Assembly (NCBI RefSeq): GCF_037975245.1
Contig: NC_092577.1
Location: 6,975,001 to 7,039,000, forward strand
Reading direction: 5' to 3'
From: Apostichopus japonicus
Lineage: Eukaryota > Echinodermata > Holothuroidea > Aspidochirotida > Stichopodidae
Length of the DNA stretch: 64,000 nt
Of the stretch, positions 10,326 through 20,781 are shown in pieces (position 1 is the stretch's first letter; every line of letters starts with the position of its first letter). A model generated the notes under the pieces. It was given only the letters and a program-made list of their open reading frames with translations, made no database searches and was not told the origin of the DNA. Made by a program: the position numbers and the translations under genes.

Positions 10326-10985
10326 CTGGTAAGGTGTACACAAATCAACGGCATTGAGAGCCACGCACAGTTCCATGTACACTTGTGTCACCAGATCCAC
10401 TTTGTTTAAGTCTTTGTTTATCCAAAGTTAAAGTATATCATTCTCTATAACATATTTCACTGGGCACTTAGCTGATAACTGTAGCCACCACCCAACCCCC
10501 ACCCTCTCACATTGGGACTGCACAGAACAAAATGTTATGAAATAACAATATATATCAAATTCTGCAGATAGAAAAATATGTACCTTAACTAAATGAATTA
10601 AAGTACAATGTCATCATTTCAGAAATCCTACAAATTCATCAACCTATAGACAGTATAATGAACCATTGGTTCCTAAATTATGTGACCAGAATCCTTCATC
10701 ATGTTTTCCTCAGGCTCCATTTTTCTTCTGGGTGGCTTTGTTACAGCTCTCTTGTTTCTCAATTGAATAAAACCAGACTATGGATTGCTGGTGGTATTAC
10801 TTAAAGTTTGTATTGAAGATTCAATGCTTGTCTCAATTTCAAATTATGTTTCTTTATATTTCAATTAGCTTGGTATTAGGTGAGCTGGTTATACACTGTG
10901 GGAAGCATTATAAGACCTTGAACTCATATTGTACAGTCTATAGATTTGTATTCTAGTTGCATTAGTTTCATTACATTGTTATTAT
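10326..10985. other. Non-coding
   Basis: AT-rich sequence without recognised genes or repeats. Confidence 0.4.
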
Positions 10986-11171
10986 AATTATAACTGAGTA
11001 ATTAATTTTGAAACTACAGTAGCATACCATATGTACATAATAGCTGTGCTCTGTGTTTGACAATGTTACATGGTAGAATGCTTCTACTTGCAGACCGGGT
11101 GATTATAATTTACATTAATATTAACTTTATAACTGATGACCAAATGCATTTTGTTTTTTTCTCATCATCAG

Positions 11172-11277
11172 GTAAACTGCAATTATTCAGTCCTGAGATC
11201 AGCCTTCTTAGGGATTTACCATATCCGGATTACAGCTTTTGGAAGAAATGTGTACAGTTTACAGTACATGAGCAGGG
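11172..11277 (+). other. Possible exon (GKLQLFSPEISLLRDLP), unknown family
   Basis: A pyrimidine-rich stretch and TCATCATCAG precede the segment, and GGTAATG follows, which fits acceptor and donor sites. The open frame reads GKLQLFSPEISLLRDLP, then YPDYSFWKKCVQFTVHEQG. The related copy at 18018-18122 has six bases added and five deleted, so only one of the two can keep this frame. I do not recognise the protein. A third piece at 12500 starts similarly (GKCGLISLEM), suggesting exons of one family. Low confidence. Confidence 0.3.
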
Positions 11278-13097
11278 TAATGATTGTATGGTCCACCACC
11301 TGATTCTTAACCACACCCACCCATCCCCCTCTTCAATGAGAATACAAGTGTTTAATTGGATATTTTTACTCCATGATGTATCAGATGATCCCTTAAGGGA
11401 AATTTCCCCAACGGAAAGTCTATCATCCAGCACCCCCTTCCCCCACCCAACCCCAGTCAATGCCAATCACTGCAAAACAAGACATAACATGTGAACAATC
11501 TAGTTAGAATACTGCTGAAGGTTGTGTCTTAAACACAGGGATTACATCTCTAATCTTTCAAATCTGACCAATTTTAATGGTCATTAGACATCCATTGTTT
11601 CATTATGAAACAGTTCATTCCCATTTGAGCATCTAATGCTAATGAAGGCTGTCCATTGTCACCGTCTCTAGGTTGAGTGGATATTGTGTAATTTATGACA
11701 AGGTCCACCCATCGCATCATATGAAATATTTTTCATGGATAATGATAGCAATTGAGTATTGCACTATGACAAGCAACAGTTTATGATTCTATCACAAAAG
11801 ATCGTACAACACAATATGAAAAGTTCTTGTAGGATTCATCATGTTATGTCATTTGAAATCCGTAGTGCATTTGTATTCTTTTTATGTTCTTAAATTTATT
11901 GTGTAATGTAGTAATTTTGTTAAAAGGGGGGGGGGTGTTGCATCAGGTTGCTGTCTATTGGCAAAGTTGGAAATGAAGTTACTGGGAAAGTTTTGAAAGC
12001 AAAAATAACAACATTTATATAATAGAGCAGCCTCTGCTTCACACTGGTATACCCAATATTTGACAAAAGCAATCCTGACCAGTAACTACTGTATGCCTCA
12101 CTTGGCTATTTGGTGTTCATACAAAGATGAACAACTTCATTGGCCTGCTGCACCAAATAACGCTAAAAGTACCAAATTAGAAAGTGTGCTGATCAATTTT
12201 GTCTAATCCAAAGGATTGCAAACATGTTACCAATGTTAGCCTATTATTTTGTTTTGGATAAATTTTCAATAAAATGACTGAACTTGCAATTATAGAGTTG
12301 TTTCAGGGACACAGAATCATCATAGCATTAGCTTGTGTATCTGTGAGCAATGGAATAACTGTTGAGTAAATATTAAAAAGACACGCTCAATAACAAAGGT
12401 TTTATTGTTTGCATTAAAGCATATCTAGTTCTGATATTCTCAATATACAATAATTGACAACTGATTCTTATTGTCTTTGTCTTTATCTCCTCGTTAGGCA
12501 AATGTGGATTAATCAGTCTTGAGATGATCTTTGGGGGTCACCTAATGCGGATCTTGCACAGAATGGTTTACAATATATAGCTGATGGTAATGGTAAGTGT
12601 ATAATTATTGTATAGCAAGACTGGTAACTAGCTGGGTTGTACAGTAGTTATAATTAGATTTGAGTCTGGGTAGAAAGTGACTTTGTTACTGCCTTATCAT
12701 GGAGGAACAGTAATTGTTTTGAAACTTGCTTGATCAACAAACTCCCTAATGGCCTAAGAGAAGATAAGGTAGTACTCAGTCTTTACAATGTTGCCACACT
12801 CCTATGTATTACCAGCCTTACTTCCACAAAAATGTAGTAGTGTACCCACTTGAGATTATATCCTTTTGATATAAACACAAGATTTGCTGAGGCTAAGAAA
12901 TATATAAATAATTTAATATTAACCATGTATACTGCATCAGGAAGTGAGTCAGTGTTATTTACTATGAAGCCTACAGTATGTGCTTCCACTTGCTTAATGT
13001 TACATATGTAACAATTAAGTCTTTGTTAATAAAATGTAGAATGACTAACTGGAACCATATCTCCCTTTCCATTCTAACATTTCCTACCTACCCCTCT

Positions 13098-13182
13098 CAG
13101 TGCATCTAAAACTCAAGAAAATTGATATCAAATTTAAATCTGGAGATAATCTAGTCTTTATGCCATTTTCCAATGAGGTATA
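13098..13182 (+). other. Possible exon (KFKSGDNLVFMPFSNE), unknown family
   Basis: After CCCCTCTCAG a frame reads HLKLKKIDIKFKSGDNLVFM then PFSNE and meets GTATAT, a possible donor. The duplicate at 20575-20703 keeps the frame (KFDVKFKSENNLVFMPFANE) and continues for about 16 residues (LYTKGLQVEYLAGLL) to a stop. Conservation of the reading frame across two diverged copies is mild evidence for coding. Family not recognised. Confidence 0.3.
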
Positions 13183-13627
13183 TAATTTCCATTCTTATCA
13201 ATTGTTTAATAGTGTTGATAGATTCTCTTAATGTGTTTTGTCTAAAGATGTACATTTTTTGCACTTCAGCTATAGTACTGGCCATTCAAGAGATATTTCC
13301 ATCAAACTCAAGCACATGTGCTTGCTACATCTATTTTCTGTTGCAGATAGCTCAAAAATTTGGTAGAAAACTTCCAGCAATTGTTAAAAGTTGTTTTATT
13401 GGCAAGGGGAAGGGGGAAGGGGGGCTTCAAACTCTTCGGATGTAACATCAGTTACCACTACAACTGTTGTAAATAACTAATTGTATTGATTAGCTCAGAT
13501 GCTAAACATATTCTTAAAAAAGCAGCTAAGGTGCTTTGAATAATGATATTAGTCCTGTGCTGTTAGCTCTGTCAGTCCAATAAACCCCAAAATAGAAACA
13601 GAAATAGAACAATATATATATGCTGCC

Positions 13628-16212
13628 GGGCCATTCCACACCAAGTGGTCCCAACATGGAAAAATTAGAAAGGGTTGTAAGTTGTCTCTCTTTGTGTTTA
13701 ATGTAAAGTAAGTAGGTTAGATTTTCATAAACGGTTAAAGTTTTCTTCTTCTGATTTCTCAATCTTGGATTATAGCAATGAGTATCGATCTCAAACTAAA
13801 GGCACATTCACAGTGAATTATCAAACAATAATTGAAAGTAGAAGAAATCCTTAAATGAAAGGAAAGTCCAAGTTTTCTATTAATGTGGCAGTTAAATGCA
13901 GTCTGCTTATTTATCTAATAACACAATTTAACAAATTTCCTTTATTACTGGTAACACAGATTATGTTAAAAATGCCACACTCTGGCTGTGACTTACGTGA
14001 CAAAAATAGAAGGGAATGTTTTCCTCCAATAATATATAGTGTGTGAGAGCAAAGTGAGCTACAATTGTAAAAGGTAGCTATACAGGTTGATCTGTAAAAC
14101 CACCACTTTTGATCTATGTAACAAGCTTTAACAAATTTAGGGACTCCGGAAGTGTGTGACTTACGTGACGTCACGTAAGTCACAAAGGGAAGTGTATCTT
14201 ACGTGACAAGTTTATTCTCAACACTTTCACACAGTTTTGATGTCTTCTATACTATAACAGGTTTATCATAACACCTTCCTGTTTATCAAAGATACCTACT
14301 CAGTTCTAAAATGCAGGAACAACATTTATAATGTGAAGTAAGATGGAAAGGTGACATAAGTGAATTGCAAAAAATGGCTCAAACAGCTCAATCTTAGAAC
14401 AATATTACTTGTTACCTTAAAGTCTCATGACGTGTTTGCCAAATTTAATCTTCAACTTTTCCAGCTAACTGCACTGAAAGCTCAGTGAAAATGTTACCCT
14501 TCTATGCTGTTTCCATATCAATATTCATTATTTTTATTTGTTTATATGTCGATAAAAAACAGATTTCTTAACAAGTCCATAGATTCTACAAAATTCAATC
14601 AAAATGTGCAAACCCGGCCGACAGATCATGCGCCAATCAAATCTCTCTGTTTTGTTAACAACGGTTATGCCTAGGACTACTTTCACTTTCGTGGCTCTCC
14701 TGTGGTAGATTCGTTCTTTTGAATAGTATCTTTCTGTCGGTCTTACTGATGTAGCTTGCAAAATTGTATCATTTCATTCCATTGCAATGAATAAACAGGT
14801 ATTTTCAAGAATTTCCTCCGTTAATTGGGTAAAAATAGTGGACGATAAGAGTATAAGTAGAGTAGGTTACATTTGTGTAATGAACGTGCTGATATGGGCG
14901 GTTGCAGTGATTTTACAGTAAATCGTTCGCGCTATAACGGGCAACAGAAAATAAATTTCTTTTGTTTGATTGCGAAAGTTTTTCTCCATTAAACCCCCCT
15001 GGTCAGAGTGCATTTAGAAGTTAAGAAACATTGAATCTGCTTCGGAACTTTGTTTTATAAATTTCATCAGCAAACACATATTGAGACTTTAAGTTCTTTA
15101 AATGTGAATTGCAGTCTACCCCTGAACTGCACAAGGTGCTTCAGGGGGTGAAATTTTTTAATAATGTTTTCGGGCTAGTTGGAGATTTTATCTACCGAAA
15201 GAGGCCATTTCCATGTTGTGGTGGTCGCAGGCACCATATTTGTAACCTCTCCTGGGTACAGTACATCATCTTATTTTACAACAACCCAGTCATCTACCTT
15301 AATATGAGAGGTCAGAGCTGGAACTACAACGTAAGTAACTGACATTAGTGGATCTCCTTCAGTATTTATGTGGTTTTCCACATACACATCTTGCCACCTT
15401 CTGCCTTTACCACATGGATTTATATCCATGGATTAAATTTTTTTAATCCAAATTCCCAAAAGTGACTAAAATGTTACCAAAAAGCTTAAAATTATAACCA
15501 AAAATGTAGAAATGCAAATACATTAGAAGTAGTCTGTATTAACTAGTCTAGAGAATCTTGTTTACTCCTAATTAAGAAACTATTTAGCTACTGTAGCACT
15601 TAAACTGAGATATTTCGCAAAACTGGTCTGTAGGTCTTTTTATGTACAAGTGAACACTTAGATTCTATTTTTATGTGGAATAGACCCCTCCCCTACCACC
15701 AATCTCAATATAATGAACTTGTAAAGATATCCTTAGCCTGTGTTACCTTGTATCCTTGGAAACTGTGAGAGGAAACTGAGCAGTTTCACACGTGTGACTT
15801 ACGTGACAATTTTTTGTGACTTATGTGACGTCGCTAATTTGCATACGAATACGGGTATTAAACGAATATCAATTAAATTTTACCTTGAAGTTATTCCTCA
15901 ATGTGTCCTTTTCAGATGTAATAGGCAACTTTACAGATTTTTCTCAATACTTCACAGGATTTATTGATTTCTTTCAAATGGTTGAAATTCTTCATTTCTC
16001 TGCGTGACTTACGTGACACAAGTTGAGGGCGCTATAGTTCGCAATGGGATAGCATTAACGTTTTGCAGTGGTGACAGAATTTATTGTAGGTATTCAAAGT
16101 TCAGGAATGATAGGCATATGACTTTACTCTAGACTTGGACTGAACTGGAGATTGAAAACAAGTGTACAGTAAAATGTCTCTGATTTGTGACTTACGTGAT
16201 GTGGAATGGCCC
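13628..16212. mobile_element. Candidate DNA element, GGGCCATTCCACA ends, TGTGACTTACGTGAC motifs
   Basis: The left end starts GGGCCATTCCACACCAAG and the right end, reversed, starts GGGCCATTCCACATCACG: a 13-bp terminal inverted repeat 2.58 kb apart. Inside are at least seven copies of TGTGACTTACGTGAC or a one-base variant, at 13987, 14156 (a palindromic pair), 14199 (partial), 15793, 15815, 16003 and 16186. The last abuts the right terminus. No transposase frame is visible; open frames inside are short and unfamiliar. No clear target duplication was found, so the boundaries are provisional. Confidence 0.5.
14156..14185. promoter_or_regulatory. Perfect 30-bp palindrome of two TGTGACTTACGTGAC motifs
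   Basis: Two copies of the 15-bp motif meet head to head with no spacer and make a perfect palindrome centred between 14170 and 14171. The centre, TGACGTCA, is a perfect CRE-type bZIP site and each half carries an ACGTGAC core. As DNA it could bind dimeric proteins or extrude as a cruciform; the role is unknown. Confidence 0.7.
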
Positions 16213-16239
16213 TGTACAGTATACACACTGTACACGTAT

Positions 16240-16690
16240 TTACAGTACTGCTTAGACATTCCTTTTAAATAATTAAAAGTCTTTTAATTTAGTGAATTAG
16301 CAATTTAAGCATACACTACATTGCAAATTTTTAAAAAGACATTGAAATATGCACTATGCAGTGTGCACTATATATGTGTGTACATGTTCAGTACAGTGTT
16401 ATTTTACACCAAGCACCATTAAATACACACTGTCCAAAATCATGTACAGTAAACACTGTACATGTATGTACTGGTTAAACAGGCCTTTTAAATTATTGAC
16501 AGTCTTTTAATTTATTGAATTAGCAAAAGCATTCACTACATAGCAAATATTTAAAATGACATTGAAATATGCACAGTATTGAATGGAATGACCAGTACAT
16601 ATACATGTACAGTGTGTACTGTACATGATTGTGGACAGTGTATTTATTTAGTGCTTGGTGTAAAATAACACTGTACTGAACATGTACGTT
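16240..16690. repeat. Fold-back repeat with internal direct duplication
   Basis: Bases 16380-16476 are the approximate reverse complement of 16590-16686 (TACATGTTCAGTACAGTGTT against AACACTGTACTGAACATGTA), giving a stem of about 96 bp around a loop of about 113 bp. In addition, 16258-16365 and 16482-16575 are direct copies of each other (CTTTTAATTTAGTGAATTAGC and its relative). Many GTACAGT / ACTGTAC words occur. Confidence 0.7.
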
Positions 16691-17227
16691 AGCTCTACAG
16701 AAACATGCTTGCGAGGGCAAACAGTGGTAACATTGTATCTTTATTCAAGGAGGCCATGTTAAACAACATTAGAAACTATTGAAATGTTATTAATTAAAGG
16801 TGTTCTGTCTAAAACTCTGACTCCCTCCAACCCCCCAACACCCTCCCCATAGTGCACTATGCAGATTTGTATACAGTATGTGACTTACTTTTACTGCATA
16901 GAGACTGCATAAACATGCATTCAAGGTATACTTAATTATTTGGTATGGTTATCTTCTGCTTCAAATTGTCTGTATGCATGTAACCCACCCACTCACATCC
17001 TCTACCCAACATATCAGAATAGAAAATGAATGTGAACCAGTGCGTACAGTGTGCACTATATATGTATATATATATGCAAATGAGAAAAGCTTCATCCAAT
17101 GAAATTGCAGCAGCACTGTGGACTTGGACTGTTGTTATGTCATGTGTGTATGGCATGACAACAGTGTTATATGCAAATGAGGAAAGCTTCATCCAATGAA
17201 ATTGCAGCATCCATGAAAATGCAGAAT
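16690..17227. other. Non-coding with a 42-bp direct repeat
   Basis: No gene seen. A segment ATATGCAAATGAGAAAAGCT continuing to AAATTGCAGCA occurs at about 17075-17115 and again at 17167-17208, with one or two changes. The open frame spanning them is an effect of the duplication. Confidence 0.5.
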
Positions 17228-17821
17228 GTCGCACACGTGACCCAACAATGTCACACACGTGACCCAAAAAATCATGGCAGTAAAACTGATTTAAAGTAAT
17301 TCCTATGGAATATCAAATCAGTGCTGTTCTGTGGTCATTACTAGAGTCAACATTTGCACTGCAAAATTTGCATACTATGGAATGAAAATTCAGAATGTCA
17401 TACACTTGACCCATTAATGTCACATAGGTGACCGAATTTTTTTTAGCTTATGTAGTATTATGCTAATTTTTAGAAGTGAAATATTTAGGTGAAATGTCTT
17501 GTTAGAATGGAAACACATTAAGGTAGTAACATGAGAAATTAGGTTTATCCAGCCCTGTTAGAAACTGAGGAATTTGCCAATGTTTTTTTGTCCAAAAAAG
17601 CCAGTTTCATTTCACGTCACACACGTAAAAGACCTTTATATAACCTCTCCCAGCACATGAATGTTCTGATTTTGGCTAATCTATATGGTTTTGTAAAAGA
17701 GTCCCCCTAGTGCATACTTAAGTACTACAATCAGCCCAACTTTCTTTACCTAAAAGTAGTTACTTAGTGGTAAAGTGCAGATCTCCCCATTTTTCGTCAC
17801 ACACGTGACCGAGAATGGCCC
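17228..17821. mobile_element. Right part of a second GGGCCATTC element, GTCACACACGTGACC motifs
   Basis: Six copies of GTCACACACGTGACC or close variants lie at 17228, 17250, 17397, 17419, 17616 (partial) and 17796. The last runs directly into GAGAATGGCCC, which reversed is GGGCCATTCTC, very like the terminus of the 13.6-16.2 kb element. The left terminus was not found, so this is either truncated or starts further left. No coding capacity is seen. Copy 2 of the local duplication resumes just after 17821, as expected if the element was inserted next to it. Confidence 0.45.
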
Positions 17822-17834
17822 TTTTACAAATTTT

Positions 17835-20690
17835 ACTTTGTAATTTATTTTGAAACTACATGAGCATACCGTATGTTTATATTCGCTGTGTTATTTCTAT
17901 GTGTTTGACAATGTTACATGACCGAATTCTGCTACTAGCAGACTTAGTTATGACAATTTAAATGAATAATAACATTATAACTGATGACCAAATGCATTTT
18001 GTTTTTCTCATCATCAGGTAAACTTGAATTATTCAGTCCTGAGATCAGCCTTTTTAGGGATTTACCAGTTTCATATCCGGAGTTCAGCTCTTGGAAGAAA
18101 TGTGTACAGTTTACATGAGCAAGGTAATGATTGCATGGTCGACCACCTGATTCTTACCGCACCCACCCAATCCTCTGCCATGCGAATGCAAGTGTTTAGG
18201 TGGATATTCTTACTCCATAATGTGTCAGATGATCCCTTAAGGGACATTACCCCACCAGAAAGTCCTTTATCCAGCACTCCCTACTCCCCAAACCCCCTTC
18301 AATTTAAATCACTGCAAAACAAGACATAACATATTTACAATCTAAGTTTAGATACCTCTAAAGGTTGTGTCTTAGACTGACGGATTCTGTGGTACCTCTT
18401 TTGTTCAGTGTTTCTCTAATTGTAGCATCATCTCTACAAATTGTACCATAACTGTACGTTTCAAGAGGAGTAAATTCTGATGTGATTTCTATGTTATAGC
18501 CATGGTCATCTCCAATCTTTGAAATCTGACCAATGTTAATGGTCATTAGACATCCATTGTTTCATTATGAAATAGTTCATTCCAATTTGAGCATCTAATG
18601 CTAATGACGGCTTTCTGTTGTCACTGTCTATGTTTGAGTGGATATTATGTAATTTTTGACAAGGTCCACCCATTGCATCTTATTAAATAGTTGTCATGGA
18701 TAATTATTAGAGGTATTGATTATTGACAAGCAACAGTTTATGATTCCATCACAGAAGATCATACAACACAATATGACAAGTTCTTGTAGGATTCAGCATG
18801 TTATGTCATTTGACATTCTTAATGCATTTTGTATTATTTTCATGTTCTTAAAGCTATTGTGTAGTTCAGTAATTATGTTATAAGTCTGTGTAAGAGGGGG
18901 GGGGGGGGGGCAGGTTGCTGTCTATTGACAAAGGTGGAAATGAAGTTACTGGGACGGTTGTGGAAGCAAAGACAAAAACATGTATATATGTCTTAAAACA
19001 GCCTCAGCTTGACACTGGTATACTGATTGTTTGACAAAAGCAATCCAGACCAGTAATTAGGCCTAACTTTGCTTGACTTCATAGTAACAAAATTAGACAT
19101 TTGGTGTTAAAACAAAAAACAGTCATGTTAAAAGTACCAAACTAGAAAGTGTGCTGATCAATAAGCCTAATCCAGAGGATTCCAAACATGCTACCAAATT
19201 TAACCTCTTGTTTTGTTTTTGGGTAAATTTTCAAAAGCCGTTCAACTTGAAAATACAAAAGTGCCTTTCAATGAAATCAAATAAATTTGCAGTCTATTGA
19301 GTTGTTTCAGTGACACAATGTCATTTTAGCATTAGCTTGTATATCTGTGAGCAATAGAAAGACTGTGGAGTAAATATTGTAAAGACATACTCAATAACAA
19401 TGGATTTTATTGTTTACATTCAAACATATCTTGTTCTGATATTCTCGATATAGAATTAGTGACAACTGATTCTTATTTCTTTTGTCCTTTCCTCCTCATT
19501 AGGTAAATGTGGATTAATTAATCTTTAGACGATCTTTGGAGGTCACATGATGCGGATCTTGCACAGAATGGTTAACAATATGCTGATAGTAATGTAAGTG
19601 TATAATTAGTGTAAAGCAGGACTGGTAAGCTGGGTTGTAGTTATAATTAGATTTGAGTCTGGGTATAAAGTAACTTTGTTACTGCCTAATCCTGGGGAAA
19701 CAGTAATTGTTTTGAATCTTTCTTGATCAGCAAATTCCCTAAGAGCCAGAGGGGAAGATAAAGGCCTCAACACTGTATAACATACATACACCATATATTA
19801 AGCACTGAATGCCATACATTGTATTGCTTACCAATGTGTAAAAGTACACAAAAAGGTGTATATGTTAATGAGCTGGGTCCCCTTTATTAATAGGCAGCAA
19901 AGAGGTAGTAACATGTATGATAGGCTTTTAAACAATCAATTTACTGTAGTTCATAAGTTCATGTCCCCTTACTATTAAATAGAGTCACTTCAAACAAAAC
20001 AAGACCCGTACGCACACTCAATTAGAACACTTCTAAAGTCTGGTTTATATTATGAGGAGAACTATACTTACTGTTATATCTCAGTTACAAACTAAAGAAT
20101 GAATTGTCACAAGTAGTTAAACTTGACCAAACCTTTAGTACACAATGCATAGTAAGGCTTCCATTGGCCCAGTAGTTACGTTAGATCTATCTTCTCATTT
20201 GAGTTTTCATCAACTTCATTATCCCAATACTAAAGTAAGCTACTTGAATAGGGTTAGTTTTCTTGGAGGTAGCCTGTAAGCTCCTCCCAGTAGTAGGAGT
20301 ACCTACGTGAGATTAGTTCCTTTTGATATCAAGCCAAGATTTGCCAAGGCTAAGACATTTATAAAAAAGTTAATATGTGACATACTTCTCCATCATTCTG
20401 TTTTAATGGAGACATGTATTAAGTGAGTTTGTTACTATATATAATGTAAGAGTGAACAACACCCTGCACAACTATATGGCTATATGTCATAATTAGGTCT
20501 TTGTTTAATCAAATGTAGAGTGACTAACAGGAACAATTTCTCCTTTTCTATCCTAACCATTCCTACCCTTCCCATATCAGTGCATCCAAACCCAAGAAAA
20601 TTTGATGTAAAATTTAAATCTGAAAATAATCTAGTCTTTATGCCATTTGCCAATGAACTATATACTAAGGGATTGCAAGTGGAGTATTTG
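17835..20690. repeat. Diverged local duplication, copy 2
   Basis: The counterpart of 10990-13190 in the same order and orientation. It includes the exon-like segment at 18018-18122 (with indels that break the frame), the poly-G run near 18896, the GGTAAATGTGGATTAATT segment near 19500 and the KFKSENNLVFMPFANE segment near 20610. It extends almost to the left edge of segmental copy B at 20782. Confidence 0.75.
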
Positions 20691-20781
20691 GCTGGTTTAC
20701 TGTAATGTGTGTATATGTTGCTGTCAGTCAGTAATACAAGACATGCATATAGCCTCTGGACCCTAAGCATGTCCTCTTTGT

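Larger units (their letters stand above)
10990..13190. repeat. Diverged local duplication, copy 1
   Basis: From ATTTTGAAACTACAGTAGCAT onward this block aligns in order with 17835-20690, with roughly 10-15 per cent mismatch by eye plus indels. Shared landmarks are the possible exon near 11172, the poly-G run near 11927, the GGCAAATGTGGATTAAT segment near 12500 and the KFKSGDNLVFMPF segment near 13135. The two copies are separated by the transposon-like elements at 13.6-17.8 kb. An older tandem duplication of a gene piece is likely. Confidence 0.75.

Noticed and set aside
11230-11466. Minus-strand frames opposite the GKLQLFSPE piece (also 18071-18277)
   Set aside because: Shadows of the duplicated block; the plus-strand frame has splice-like borders and the minus one does not.
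17076-17267. 111-codon minus-strand frame around 16932-17267
   Set aside because: Its repeated part comes from a 42-bp direct DNA repeat; no protein features.
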